Below are positions 44,555-56,625 of a stretch of 64,000 bases of DNA, in pieces. The notes under the pieces are model-generated. The model worked only from the letters and a program-made list of their open reading frames with translations. It did not search any database and was not told where the DNA came from. The stretch lies in assembly GCA_034231615.1 (NCBI GenBank), contig CM067317.1, positions 14,274,022 to 14,338,021 on the forward strand. The letters are read 5' to 3'. This DNA comes from Meghimatium bilineatum. Taxonomy: Eukaryota; Mollusca; Gastropoda; Stylommatophora; Philomycidae. How positions within the stretch are numbered: the first letter of the stretch is position 1; every line of letters starts with the position of its first letter. The translations under genes and the position numbers were made by a program.

Positions 44555-44810
44555 CTAGTAGTATTAGTAGTAGTAGTAGTAGTAGTAGTATTACTAGTAT
44601 TACTAGTAGTATTTGTAATAATCGTAGTATTTGCAGTAGTAGTAGTAGTAGTATTACTTGTAGAATTTGTAATTTGTAATAATAGCACTATTTGTAGTAG
44701 TAGTAGTAGTAGTAATAGTATTAGTAGTAGTAGTAACAGTAGTATTACTAATAGTATTTGTAATAATCGCAGTATTTGTTGTAGTAGTAGTGTAGTAATA
44801 GTAGACAATG
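44320..44810. repeat. (TAG)n triplet array with spacer units
   Basis: Runs of TAG triplets separated by a recurring spacer TATTTGTAATAATCGTAGTA about every 90-100 bp. Open frames on both strands are Ser, Val or Thr/Asn runs and not genes. Confidence 0.92.
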
Positions 44811-44999
44811 TACTGTCAGAAACAGTCACTACTGCATGTTTACCATTATCTCGTTGCATGGATGTGGTACTTGTAGCAATGTGATAAAGACTGCATGTTC
44901 ATACCACTGTGTCGTCATGGCACGTACAGGGAAAGTTTAAAAAAAATTTACCTTCCGACAGAAACATAAACCCTAGACATAACGGATGTGAGACCAAAG

Positions 45000-45260
45000 C
45001 TCTAACCTCACCGCCGTCCGTCACTATACATCTTCGTACCGTATCTGCAACGAAGGTTGGGTGCCTGTTCCTCTGCCTGTTGCTTTGATGGTACACTCTG
45101 CTAGACTGAAACATGTCCATCTCGTGTTGCTTCCCCCCCCACTTGTATCTCTGCCTTCCCCTAACTCTACCCTCAAGTAAGCTCTTCAATATGGTGTTAC
45201 ATTTTCTAATATGTCCAATACACTTATACGTATTCCACAATGTAATATCCAGCACCGCTA
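45000..45260 (-). mobile_element. Retroelement C-terminal scrap
   Basis: Open minus-strand reading CIGHIRKCNTILKSLLEGRV, RGRQRYKWGGKQHEMDMFQS and FVADTVRR matches the post-RT end (LGHI.R..TLLK.LLEGRV.G.R). Also at 52400 and 10815. Confidence 0.72.
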
Positions 45261-45261
45261 A

Positions 45262-45800
45262 TACATCACATAATACATAATACATCACATAATATATAAT
45301 ACATCACATATTACATCACATAATAAATAATACATCACAATATATAATACATCACATAATACATCACATAATACATAATACATCACATAATATATAATAC
45401 ATCACATATTACAGCACATAATACATCACATATTACATCAGATAATAAATCAAATAATACATCACACAATACATCACATTATACATAATACATCACATAA
45501 TACATAATACATCTCATATTACATCACATAATACATAATACATCACATATTACATCACATAATACAATCATAATATATAATACATCACATAATACATAAT
45601 AAATCAAATAATACATCACTTAATACACAATACATCACATAATACATCACATAATACATAATACATCAAACAATATAGAATACATCACATAATACATCAC
45701 ATAATACATAATACATCAAATAATACATCCCATAATACATAATACATCACGTAATACATAATAAATCAAATAATACATCCCATAATACATAATGCATCAC
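45262..45800. repeat. AT-rich short-unit minisatellite
   Basis: Irregular units of ATACATCACATAAT type (about 14-19 bp) for about 540 bp. Confidence 0.9.
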
Positions 45801-46520
45801 AGAGTTCATAAATCAAGCGGCACGTATATTACGCATATAATTTAATAATTATATATCATAGTTCAAACACAAAAGTGTGTATATCTGTATTAATAAGGAA
45901 CTATGACTGAAAGCATGTGACACGGATCGTTTGATTGCACGAGACAAAAGTCAAAGTCATAATTTACAGTACGTAATTAAGCATGTCAAGGGTTGCGGAT
46001 TATGACACAGAAATGGGGTTACATTTGATCGGAGTTCTATGTTAATCAACTTAAAGAAAAAATAAGAAATAAAATAAGGATTATCTGAATAATGGTGTCT
46101 ACATGTCTGACGATTTACAAGTTTCAGTTTGACTTGAAAAAATATTCCGCTGAACATCATGAACTGAATATTGATTCTATATGTAATGTTGTTGATGATG
46201 AAATAATCAAATTACATGTGACCAGGTAACTCTGGACAGCCTATAACCTTTCTTACAAAAAAGGGGGGATGGTGGTATACATGCATGTAAATATAGTTAT
46301 TTTCTAATTCAGCATAAATGCATCTTTACGACAAAATTTCAGCATAAATGCATCATTACGACATAAATTCAACATTAATGCATCATTGCGGTAAACATTC
46401 AATATTAATACATCATTACGACAAAAAATACAAAAATTTCTGACCTACTGTATGAGTTGTCATTTGGAAATACCATTATTGGGATATAAGTTGAATGTTG
46501 TCGTTACAATATTAGTGATA
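45801..46520. other. Unassigned, with a short tandem at 46310-46420
   Basis: Three to four worn units around TTCAGCATAAATGCATCATT with ACGACA spacers. Otherwise nothing. Confidence 0.5.
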
Positions 46521-46674
46521 GTGTCAAGATATACAAAAAATAGGTAGATGTGTTACCAATATAAAACAACCTAGCAACGAGAGAGAGAGAGAGAGTCTGT
46601 CCCTGTATCTCGTTGTTAGGTTGTGTTATGTTTTATATTGGTAACACATCTACCTAATTTTGTATATCTTGACA
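46521..46674. repeat. Foldback element, ~62-bp arms
   Basis: GTGTCAAGATATACAAAAAA, TAGGTAGATGTGTTACCAAT at the left is inverted at 46608-46674 with small differences, separated by a (GA)n tract. Sequence outside the arms (CAATATTAGTGATAGTG and ATTAGTAATAGTG) is also related. MITE-like. Confidence 0.75.
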
Positions 46675-47565
46675 TTTGCCCTGTGTTACCCCAGCCACCG
46701 ACTTCCTGTATAGGGTTGTTACCCTACACTGGAACATTTATCCCAATATTAGTAATAGTGTATTACTAAGATGGACCACAGAAATCAAAGAAGCTATAAT
46801 AACAAGCTTACAAAGAGTACACAAGAAGGCCATCTCCAGAGTACTCTTCAACGCCTGACGCCACAAGGCAAACATGGGACTCAGCGTATAGTATTACTCT
46901 GTAAGTCTATATTATATAACTGACTCTGTGATGGCAAGTATCGGACGCAGCTTGGATTACCAATATTCCATGTTCACATTCAGGCGCAGGCAGATGTGCA
47001 TTTAGACAGTGAAAAGAAAACAATGGCAAAGTACTGAATGTGACTGAATGCTTAGAAAATCACTACAACCAGAAACTGGCTGGAGTGATCTTATGTTCTG
47101 ACTAGGATTTGCTACCAACGCTTCTCATATGTATAATTATAATATATTACACGCCCGAGAGTTCCTGCGTTCAGAAAGGGAGCACGAAATAGTAACACTG
47201 TTTACCGTCCATGCATATATTAAGAGGCGACTGAGGAAATTAAGGCTTAGAGTTAGATATCCATCGCATATAGGGTACTTATTTATCCGGTCCCCGGGTT
47301 TGCGAAATTTCACGCATTCTTCCCTGTGCCATGTGGTGATAGGTGCATGCCTTCTTTAGCTGTGTTGTGTCTGTATAAAGGGTGTTAATGATGGAGGAGT
47401 CGGATGGTGTCATATTATAGGATAAACGTGAAACATAAGCCAGGGCATGCTGAAATCGGAGGTGTATATCGGAGTACATATATATATATATATAAATAAA
47501 TGATTACTCTAGATAATCATCATCTATGTGACATATCCTTTACAGAACGTTGTTATCACTGCCAC
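46675..47565. other. Unassigned, possible worn repeat
   Basis: 46680-46760 shares a segment with 35600-35680. The remainder has no clear motif, and (TA)n lies at about 47480-47495. Confidence 0.35.
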
Positions 47566-47569
47566 TCTA

Positions 47570-48010
47570 TAAGCCTCTCGGTTCTGTGCAAGTTGCCCAT
47601 CCTCTTCTAATGTCATGTTAGAAGGTCTTCGACATCCTGTGTCCATGGTAGTCTTGATCTGCCCCTTGTTCTGTTTCTTGGAACTTTTCCATTCATGATT
47701 AATCTAACATAAGAAATTAAGACATTAAGAAAAGAGTGGGTATGATGTAATGTATTGAACAAATCGACAGACAACAAGTAAAATAGTTTGGTTATCGTAT
47801 GAGTATGAAACCAAAATAAATACCAATAAGAGCATATAACAAAAGAGTATTTGAACATAAAGTCAAAATTAGAGCAATAAAACGGCGGATAGAAAACATC
47901 TAGATAACCTTGAACAAATGTAGACTCAATGCAACCAAGGCGATACATCTGGTATTGGAACAAAAACAGAGACACCCACCCCTAGGTTTAACGGGAAGTG
48001 TAGATACTAT
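47570..48010. mobile_element. Two retroelement C-terminal scraps
   Basis: The minus strand at 47700-47570 reads GKVPRNRTRGRSRLPWTQDV then EDLLT, a LINE C-terminus. The plus strand at 47880-48010 reads LNATKAIHLVLEQKQRHPPL then a GSVD end, related to 19455-19660. Confidence 0.5.
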
Positions 48011-48129
48011 CAACCATCATTCACCTGGCGGAAAGACAATAGACAAGTAATCTTTCTAAAACATTGTCTTTTTATGTCAAAAATACGTTAGCTAGTATTG
48101 TTTGATAGTTTTGAGGGGCTAGTATTCTT

Positions 48130-48990
48130 CAATGTTCATGTTTTTGAGGGGCCAGTATTCTTCAATGTTAATGATTTTGAGGACGTGTCCATGGATTGTT
48201 CTTTCTGTCCATGACAGTCTAAAGACCTTCCTATAACATTTCATTTCGAATGCCGGTATTTTCTTTTCCATTACGGCTGTCATGCGCACGTCTCACAACC
48301 GTATATTACCACCAGAAAGCTATAGCTTCGTAATAGTTGTAGATTTGTTTTCCGTTTGCCCCTTGCCATAGATTTTAATCTGTGATGTTTTTGTTGTGCC
48401 AGTGCTAATATCTTTCTGAGTTCTGCTAGTTCATCTCTTGATGGTTGACTCGAGATATTCAAAGACGATATTTTCTAGTTGTTCTTTGTCAATGACTATT
48501 GTAAGTGTGGGTTCATTTCTGTTGATATGCATTTTTTTTTGTATCGAGGAAAAAATTTTGTTTCTCGTTATGATATTTAACTTACATAATCATTTGTTCT
48601 AAATATGTGGGTTCCTTGATATTAGGATGCTGTCATATGCATGCATAATTTCTGGAATCTCATGTCCTCCGATATTGAAAGGATTTGAAACTGTTCATGA
48701 TGTGAGTTTTCTCGTATATTTGCATCATGTTTTCTGTGTATGTGTTGAACAGATGTAGTGACAGGAAGCATCCATGTATGACTCGTTTTAACACAAATCC
48801 AATCAATTGCTTTTCCATCGAGGCGAACAGAAGCCTGTTGCTTCTGGTAAACCATTTTGATGAACGATATGAGATGATGTGGGAATCCTATGATTTATGT
48901 TTTGATACATAATTTCTGATGTGTCACACAGTCATATTCCTTTGAGTAATCGATGAAACAGTTGTATATGTCTGATCTGAACTTTCAACA
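48130..48990 (-). mobile_element. Non-LTR retrotransposon RT remnant
   Basis: Minus strand: FIDYSKEYDCVTHQKL (RT palm motif A), IGFPHHLISFIKMVYQKQQA, SVRLDGKAIDWICVK, a ruined motif C (FQKLCMHMTAS where LRYADDT is expected), then after a frame change LAELRKILALAQQKHHRLKS and VIYGCETCA. Several stops. It is the longest RT segment in the window after 3058-4560. Confidence 0.75.
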
Positions 48991-49009
48991 GGCAAAACAT
49001 GGAACAGAG

Positions 49010-49245
49010 TAATGCAATTATACTAATCACTGGAAACACATAAATCGACTATTCAACCAAAGGTCTTCATCAAGAGTTCATCACAATAAAAAACGACGAG
49101 TGAGAACGACACTATTTAAGTACAAATGGAAGAGCTAAACATAGATATAACCCGGAAAAGTTAAGTGAGACAACACAAACAGAAAGTAGACAAAACACAC
49201 CCCAAATATTAAAGAAACAAGACGCACAAAGAAATGACGTAACAA
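49010..49245. repeat. Dispersed repeat E, copy 1
   Basis: Shares TACTAATCACTGGAAACACA, then a CAAAGGTCTTCATCAAG block and a TAGAGCTAAATATGGATA-type block, with 53640-53890. No coding motif. Confidence 0.5.
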
Positions 49246-51345
49246 CATAATATCATCCATATGGCTGACGAGTATTGATCCCAACATATACGCAGGCCGG
49301 TGAGAATTGGGAAATGAGGTGTCAGGTCCGTATCTTTCTTTGACCAAGGGATGAAGTGATCAGCATCATGCCCGCTTCCTTGACTTTCTGTAGGAGATCT
49401 TGTAGCCGTTTGATTTGGCTGGATTGGCCTAGACGCCATTTTATTTGGCTGGATTGGCATAGAAGCCATTTGATTTTAAAAATAAATATTTCCAGTTATT
49501 TTCGAAACTGAACCTTGGATTACCGCACTAAGCAACTAGTAACACTAGTTACTGATACCCCTACCTCACTGATAAATTGAGCTGGTAGAAAATACATTGT
49601 ATAATTTGTTATTCAATTTTCATATTAATCTTGGGGATGTTTGAGATACGTTTATTGACCCTAATGTTAAGAAAATAGAAACATCATCAAACCAACAACT
49701 GTTCTAGAAAAAAATCTACTAATCCACTTAACGCTCTTAATTCTCACAGCTGAATTCGCCATGAGTCGTCAAGAAAACGGCGGTCACACACTTGTGCAGA
49801 GTTGGCCAGTGACAGGATAAAGCAAACTACTTAATAAGTTACCTCTTCGTGTCAATTTGTTTCAAGAATATTCCCACTTAAGGCGGTGTTTGCACGTGCT
49901 GAACACGTCGGAATGTGAAGTGCGTCAACAAAAGTCACAGCTGGAACATGACGTCCAGACCTGGTAGAACCTGGCTCGAAGGTTTATGCCCTTTCAAATG
50001 AAAGTGTCAAATGTGATACTACATGTTACTGGCCTTCACTGTGAAGTTGAATGTTATTAGATCAAATGCACTGATATCTCATCTAATCAGTAAACCACGA
50101 CATGTCACATTTGGCTCTACTGGCAACATTAATTTATTCTGAAATAATGTGAGTATGAATGTTGAAAATTAAGAAGAACAAATATAAAGAACATATATGC
50201 ATAAATAATGACACTGTATTAGAGCCCCCTTTAAAGCTTACTCATTAGAGAGTCTCTGAAGAACAAGTATGTAACATGTCCTTGATGAACAAGTATGAAC
50301 AGACTTTTATTCACAATGAATGTCTGCATTAACAATATCAGATTGTTCTCCTACTCAATCAAATCTTTTTAGTGCCACTTTCTCAATTGAGTTAATTAAA
50401 ACAGGATGTCAGTGTTAATCTCGCGAACATGACGAATTTCTGAGAAATTTGATGTATTCCCGGAAGTTATATAGTAATTTATCAACACCTTTGTTCGTGA
50501 CAAGCATAACAGTGCTTTTTTAGTTATCTTCTAGCACACTTCCTTTGATAAACGTGTATATTCAATAATCAAGTCTGTACAGCTCACGTGCTTTGTAACT
50601 CCACGTTGCATCGGTTCCATGGAAAGATCTCACTTAAACAACGTCTACCAGAGCGGGACAACTCGATCAAAGTCTATCAACTGTTCACCTTATTTCTGAA
50701 TGATAAATTGATTATTCACTTGAAATTAGACTGAGCAAATTAACATTAAAAATCATTAACAAATAAACACTTCCAAATAATAAACACTGTTTTTACAGCT
50801 TACGAATAACTTGGAAGTTCTTCGAATCGCTCAAATAATACAGTCCACTAAGAACTCTCCAGTAATAGTCCGACTGAAGAAATAACATGTAAATAGAAAC
50901 CAAGAGTATTTCAACACATTTCTCTTGATACAAGAAATAGCTGCACTCGTGAATTGACCAAATATAACGCATGACCTTCGCAACTGAACCACTGAGCGAC
51001 TAATGAACAAGATCCTAGATCTAAACATATATCTGTCTTATACGTCAATTTGGACAATCATCACGTGTCCACTTGTTTCTGCCAATATGGTCAAGTCTTG
51101 TGTATAGCATCTCGTTCCACCTTCTTAATGGTTACTTCAACAGCGAATTTTGGATACGAAACTAGACAGGTGATATTATTTAAATAAGCAAAGAGTTTCA
51201 GTCTAGTGACTCTTCTCATTCCAGCCTCTCTTTGTTGACTTTCCCGACTAGACGCGTGAGTGTTCGACAGCAAGGAAATCTAGCGATCAATAGTTTTATC
51301 GATTCAATGTCTCTCTCTAATAATGATGAAAATGAGTGCAAATTT
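49246..51345. other. Unassigned stretch
   Basis: A small tandem duplication at 49405-49475 (TTTGGCTGGATTGGC twice). Otherwise AT-rich DNA with no recognised gene or repeat. Confidence 0.45.
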
Positions 51346-51349
51346 ACCA

Positions 51350-51620
51350 TTACCACATAAATGTCAGCCACAACCTATATTAGTAAACATATCTAGAGAC
51401 AAATACAACACATAAATGTCAGCCACAACGTATGTTAGTAAACATATCTAGAGACAAGTACAACACATAAATGTCAGCCACAACCTATATTAGTAAACAT
51501 ATCTAGAGACAAATACAACACATAAATGTCAGCCACAACGTATGTTAGTAAACATATCTGGAGACAAATACAACAACACATAAATGTCAGCCATAACCTA
51601 CGTTAGTAAACACATCTGGA
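51350..51620. repeat. 55-bp minisatellite, five units
   Basis: Units start at 51361, 51416, 51471, 51526 and 51584 (ATGTCAGCCACAACGTATGT, TAGTAAACATATCTAGAGAC). The two sub-types (CCTATAT and CGTATGT) alternate, showing a 110-bp higher-order unit. Confidence 0.9.
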
Positions 51621-51754
51621 GACGTACACAGCTGTCTCCGCACAAAGAAATACTCACACATGTCCTAGTACTAATTAATTTTATTATAATAAATACATTT
51701 CTGCTGTCACATTTACTATATTGTCATGTTGCTCAACTGCAATCAATCAAGTGC

Positions 51755-52080
51755 CATGCCGAGTGGAGCAGGCGATCATGCTTCTCCACAACTCTCTGTT
51801 TTTTGTGTTGTTAATAAGTTCAGTTTGTGACTTCTTTTTGTGTCACAGTTACAACCTATCCAAAACTTTCTTTCTTTTCTCCCCTTGATCTTTCCCGTAG
51901 TTACTAAATGTACACGTTTTGCTTTCCTCACCACATGCTCTAAATATCTTGATTATCTGATTCAAGTTTTTGCCTTTCTACTCCAGCATCTCTGAGAACG
52001 TTTACATTCGTTTTCTTGACTGTCTATGAAATTGTAACCATTCTTCTTAGACTACAGCTACAAATAAACATATTGTGTAC
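51755..52080 (-). mobile_element. RTE-like retrotransposon 3' end
   Basis: Worn minus-strand frames with CGEESKTCTFSNYGKDQGEK and VVEKHDRLLHSAWHLID, followed by a (TTGA)n tail (CTTGATTGATTG at 51745). It shares its terminus with 8379, 55010 and 57230. Confidence 0.6.
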
Positions 52081-52139
52081 ATCGAAACTCATTCATGATT
52101 TCATTGATCTACCTATATCTACTCATATTATGCGCTAAC

Positions 52140-52380
52140 TATATAGTCAGAATGAGAGAGAGTGAGAGAGAGAGAGAGAGGGGGGGGGGGAGATAGAGAG
52201 TAGAATAATCCTTTCTCATTGCTTTGAACACCCCATGCCCCCTTCCCCACTCTCCAATGGTAGCCACGAGTCTTATTACACTCAACAATTTGCCACGTGT
52301 TTTAACATAATACAAATAATACATTGTAAATTGAAAATAAACAATTGCTATATATGTTTATATATATATATATATATAAC
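52140..52380. repeat. (GA)n, G run and (TA)n microsatellites
   Basis: GA-rich tract with a G run at about 52155-52192 and (TA)n at about 52358-52378. The rest is unassigned. Confidence 0.85.
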
Positions 52381-52399
52381 GTGACCATTATCATTCATT

Positions 52400-52640
52400 A
52401 AGTGTCGTCTCCGCAACGAAAGTTGTCAGCAAAGGACCTCCAACATCCTCTGTTTCTTATCCTTGGTGGTACACTCTGATAAACTGTATGTTGTTTACAT
52501 CATGATGCACCCTTCTCATGTGTTTCTCTGCCCAGCGTGTGCTCTCTCACCTTCAATTTTAAGTAAGGTCTTCAAGAACGAGTCATGCTATTTTCTATGT
52601 TCAAAATAATTTATACGTTTGATTTTTATTTTCTTTTAAG
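52400..52640 (-). mobile_element. Retroelement C-terminal scrap
   Basis: Minus-strand reading with stops: FLKTLLKIEGERAHAGQRN, TYSLSEYHQG, GPLLTTFVAETTL. Same terminal family as 45000-45260. Confidence 0.55.
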
Positions 52641-52644
52641 TTCC

Positions 52645-53065
52645 TATTTAAACTGCTCTTTATAAACGATTATCATACCATCACTGTGCTACTAATGTCA
52701 AATCTGGACACTAACAACAAAAGACAACAGAAAACTTGTTACAACAGAAATGTCATGCCAACGTATAATTCTTGGAGTAACAATAGGGGACAGAATACGA
52801 AATCAAAACATCAGACGATTAACAAACACAATACCAATCCTGGTAGAAGACAGCAGATTAAGTTCTTTTTACACGCTTCCAGACTACCATCAGATAATGG
52901 CCCTCAAAAAAGCATTACTATACAGACACGACGGATACAAAATCAGGGGCAGACCATGCAAAATATAGATTACAGAAATAAAAGAATCAACGAAAAAATA
53001 ATACATATGAGACACACAAAAAGACCATCTTCAGAGAACTTGTCTACCAGCGACGCTGTAAGGCA
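52645..53065 (+). mobile_element. Non-LTR retrotransposon post-RT remnant
   Basis: Plus-strand reading TTKDNRKLVTTEMSCQRIIL, GVTIGDRIRNQNIRRLTN then a GRPCKI segment, then RRPSSENLSTSDAV-type residues. Same block as 22130-22460 on the other strand. Confidence 0.7.
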
Positions 53066-53144
53066 TAAAGGGGTACACAGCGAAGAGAAAGAAGAAAGAA
53101 AAACTTCGTTTGAGTAAGAGGCTACTTCTCAAAGCAGCACACCG

Positions 53145-53335
53145 CCGAGAGTTGCTGTCTTTTGTTGAGAGTCTCTGTCTTCTGATAGAGTCGGAGTCTT
53201 CTGCTTAAAGTTGGAGTCTACTGCTGAGAGTTTCTGTCTTCTGCTGAGAGTTTCTGTCTTCTGCTCAGAGCTGCTATCTTCTGCTGAGAGTCTGGCTTCT
53301 GCTGAGAGTCTGTTCTGCTGATAGTTGGAGTCTTC
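53145..53335. repeat. ~19-bp degenerate minisatellite
   Basis: Units of GTCTTCTGCTGAGAGTTTCT type with variable length. Confidence 0.8.
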
Positions 53336-53639
53336 TGTTGTCTTAAACATAAGTTTCAAGTAATTTGGAAATACATTACAACAAAATGGTATAAGATACA
53401 CGACAGCCATTTAACGAATCTTCAGAATGACGATATTATCTGATAGTAATCATCTGCAATATAAGACCTATTGGATAATTGGAAAATATCCTCTTAAAAG
53501 GACTCGTTTGCTAGTCCAGAATATTGTCGTTGGCGGTCGATACAAAATATGATAATAAAAATCTCTGGAAAAGTCAAATCAGTCATTTTTTAAATGTCAA
53601 TAATATGTAGTAGCGCAGCACAAATGAATTCCAAAGGGT

Positions 53640-54017
53640 GAAACTAGGAAACAGAGTGATAATCTTTTACTAGTCACTGAATACGCACATGATAAAACGA
53701 GAATCGGCGTTTTGGTCAAAAGGCCTTAACCAAGTACTTGTTGGTAACATAAGACATTACGAGTAAGAATGGCACTGTACACGTTCATGTGATAGAGCTA
53801 AATATGGATACATACAGGAAGAGCAAAAACTGGAAAGTTACATGTGAAACAAAAGGAATAGAAGATTGATAGAACCAAACATATTTACATGAAAGCAAAC
53901 ATAAGAATGATAGAACAGGATATCTATAACAGGTTTACTGATGCGGAGATCTGAGCACCTAAGGAGATGTCCGGTGTGCGAAGAAGATACCAACATACGT
54001 AATACCAAATACTTATG
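53640..54017 (+). repeat. Dispersed repeat E copy 2 plus retroelement terminus
   Basis: 53640-53890 matches 49010-49240. 53935-54017 encodes the family-1 end (RRSEHLRRCPVCEEDTN) with the AATACCAAATAC tail. Each is a fragment. Confidence 0.55.
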
Positions 54018-54499
54018 AGTGGGAATGACGGATATTGAAATCAAAGGGCTCTATTGGACTAAATTGATAGATGTACCGGTTCTCAAGCTCGCGTCGAGTC
54101 CCGTAATCGGAGAAGCACGACTTAATGACAGTCTGTGTTATTTTCTAATTAATCAACAGGTCATCTTGTCAACTGTCACGCATCTGGTCTGCAATAAATG
54201 ACCTGATTGCAATGAAGGTTGTGATCTATATTATCTTTTTCTAAAGTAGGTCGTTATTTAGTCACTTCTGAACCCTTTCTGCAGCTCAACACAGACAGTT
54301 TTTATCACTGCTCTTCAGCCTACATCTAACTAATCAGATACACGGCATGGAACTATGACTGTAACGGGTTATTGCTATTACAGCAGGTATTACGGAGATA
54401 AGGAACTAAGCGACATAAACACGTTGATTAAACTTTGATGAAATGTACTTGCTTCCTGTTTAGAAAGTGCTCAAAATGATAGAGAGACAATGTGTATGT

Positions 54500-54755
54500 T
54501 AGATCAGTGGTTCTCAACGCGGGCCATGTGCACCCTAGGGGGCATGACAATTCCCAAGGGGGTCACTGAGAAAAACTGTGGGAAGGGGTAGACCAGTACA
54601 GAGGGAGGGCATCACATAAAATGTACTATTTTTACTATATTTGAGGAGACTGGAGTATATAGGAACAGAATAAGTTAACTATATTTGATAAGATTTATAG
54701 GAACATACGATTTTAACTATATTTGATCAGATTGAACTATATTGGAACATATACT
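54500..54755. repeat. hAT-like end and ~35-bp tandem units
   Basis: CAGTGGTTCTCAACGCGGGC at 54507 has the form of a hAT MITE end, but its partner was not found. 54625-54755 holds units of ATATTTGATCAGATTTATAG then GAACA. The same unit resumes at 55513-55605, so the array is split by later insertions. Confidence 0.55.
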
Positions 54756-55009
54756 CTGTTCATTCTAAGAATGAAGTGGGTCAAAACACACCCACTCCCA
54801 CATTACTCCGCGACAACAGATGACTTTTGAACAGCTAATGACATATACAAACAATATTATTTAAAACATTTAAAAGCAATATTTTAAAAATCATTTAATA
54901 AAATTTAAAAACAATATTTTTGAGCACGTAACAATCGATTAATGCGTTCTGCGTCCAACAACCAATCAGAATCACTGATTCACTTCATTCTTAGAGTGAA
55001 CAGAGTATC

Positions 55010-55440
55010 ATCATCAGGTACCATGCCGGCTGACGATGGCGGTAATGGCTCTCCACAGCTCTCTGTCCACAGTATTATGAATCAAGGACGTTGTTGTTTC
55101 CTTGTCGTGCCATGTTGTCAAACTGTCTAATATTTTCTCACGTTGTCGCCCTCTGTCTCTGTTGCCTTTAATTTTGCCTGTTGTGACTATGTTCTCCAAA
55201 CCTGTCTGCCTCATGAAGTAGCAACAAAAAAAAGAAGAAGATTGTCTTTTTCTTATTATGTTAAGGTCCGTTTCGCATTTGACTCTTTCAACACTTCCAC
55301 ATTAGTTTTTCTGGCAGTCCATGATATTCTCAGCATTCTTCTATAGAACCACATCTCTGTTGCCTCTAATTTCCCACTTTTCAGTTTGTTTATTGTCCAA
55401 GACTCGCACCCATATGTTAGTATAGGGGTTATATAGCACT
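55010..55440 (-). mobile_element. RTE-like retrotransposon 3' end
   Basis: Minus-strand reading with frame changes: INKLKSGKLEATEMWFYRRM, LRISWT, then GLENIVTTGKIKGNRDRGRQ, REKILDSLTTWHDKETT, AITAIVSRHGT, then GGTACC and a TGATGATGAT tail. Close relative of 8379-9245. Confidence 0.8.
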
Positions 55441-55867
55441 GCAGAAAAACAACGTAGTGGACAGCAACGGGAAATTACCACATTATTCTCCCAAGATGAA
55501 AGTCATGACGAACAGATTATAGGAACAGAATATTTGATCTATATTTGATCAGATTTATAGGAACAGAATATTTGGTCTATATTTGATCAGATTTATAGGA
55601 ACAGGTTTTGAAGAAAATCAATAAGCTTTTTTAAAGCTCCAAAAATGGGGTTACGAAAACAAATGTCTCAAATTATGACCACAAACTAAGAAAGATTGAA
55701 AACCAATCTCGAAATATTAGCATTTATATTTGTTTATCTTGAAATATATGACAGATCTATAACAGCATATAACATGAGTTCTTAACCCCACATGGTTTCA
55801 GGAAAAGTTTTCTCTGAGTTTTCACCGGTTGAAATAGGATACTAAACATGCACAATTAACGACTAGC

Positions 55868-56625
55868 CATGGTGTCATATGTATCAGTCTCTTAGATTTG
55901 TCATATGTATCAGTCTCTTAGATTTGTCATATGTATCAGTCTCTTAGATTTGTCATATGTATCAGTCTCTTAGATTTGTCATATGTATCAGTCTATTAGA
56001 TTTGTCATATGTATCAGTCTCTTAGGTTTGTCATATGTATCAGTCTCTTAGATTTGTCATATGTATCAGTCTCTTAGATTTGTCATATGTATCAGTCTAT
56101 TAGATTTCTCATATGTATCAGTCTCTTAGATTTGTCATATGTATCAGTCACTTAGATCTGTCATATGTATCATTCACGTAGATTTGTCATATGTATCAGT
56201 CTCTTAGATTTGTCATATGTATCATTCACGTAGATTTGTCATATGTATCAGTCACTTAGATCTGTCATATGTATCATTCACGTAGATTTGTCATATGTAT
56301 CAGTCTCTTAGATTTGTCATATGTATCATTCACGTAGATTTGTCATATGTATCAGTCTCTTAGATCTGTCATATGTATCATTCACGTAGAGTTGTCATAT
56401 GTATCAGTCTCTTAGATTTGTCATATGTATCATTCACGTAGATTTGTCATATGTATCAGTCTCTTAGATTTGTCATATGTATCATTCACGTAGATTTGTC
56501 ATATGTATCATTCACGTAGATTTGTCATATGTATCCGTCACGTAGATGTTTCATATGTATCCGTCACTTAGATTTGTCATATGTATCTGTCACTTAGATT
56601 TGTCATATGTATCACTCACTTCCAT
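55868..56625. repeat. 26-bp minisatellite, ~29 units
   Basis: Units GTCATATGTATCAGTCTCTT AGATTT and a second type with ATTCACGTAG. The first half is uniform and the second half alternates the two types, giving a 52-bp higher-order unit. Confidence 0.93.

Noticed and set aside
44290-44884. Frames coding Ser, Val or Thr/Asn runs
   Set aside because: Triplet repeat (TAG)n read in different frames.
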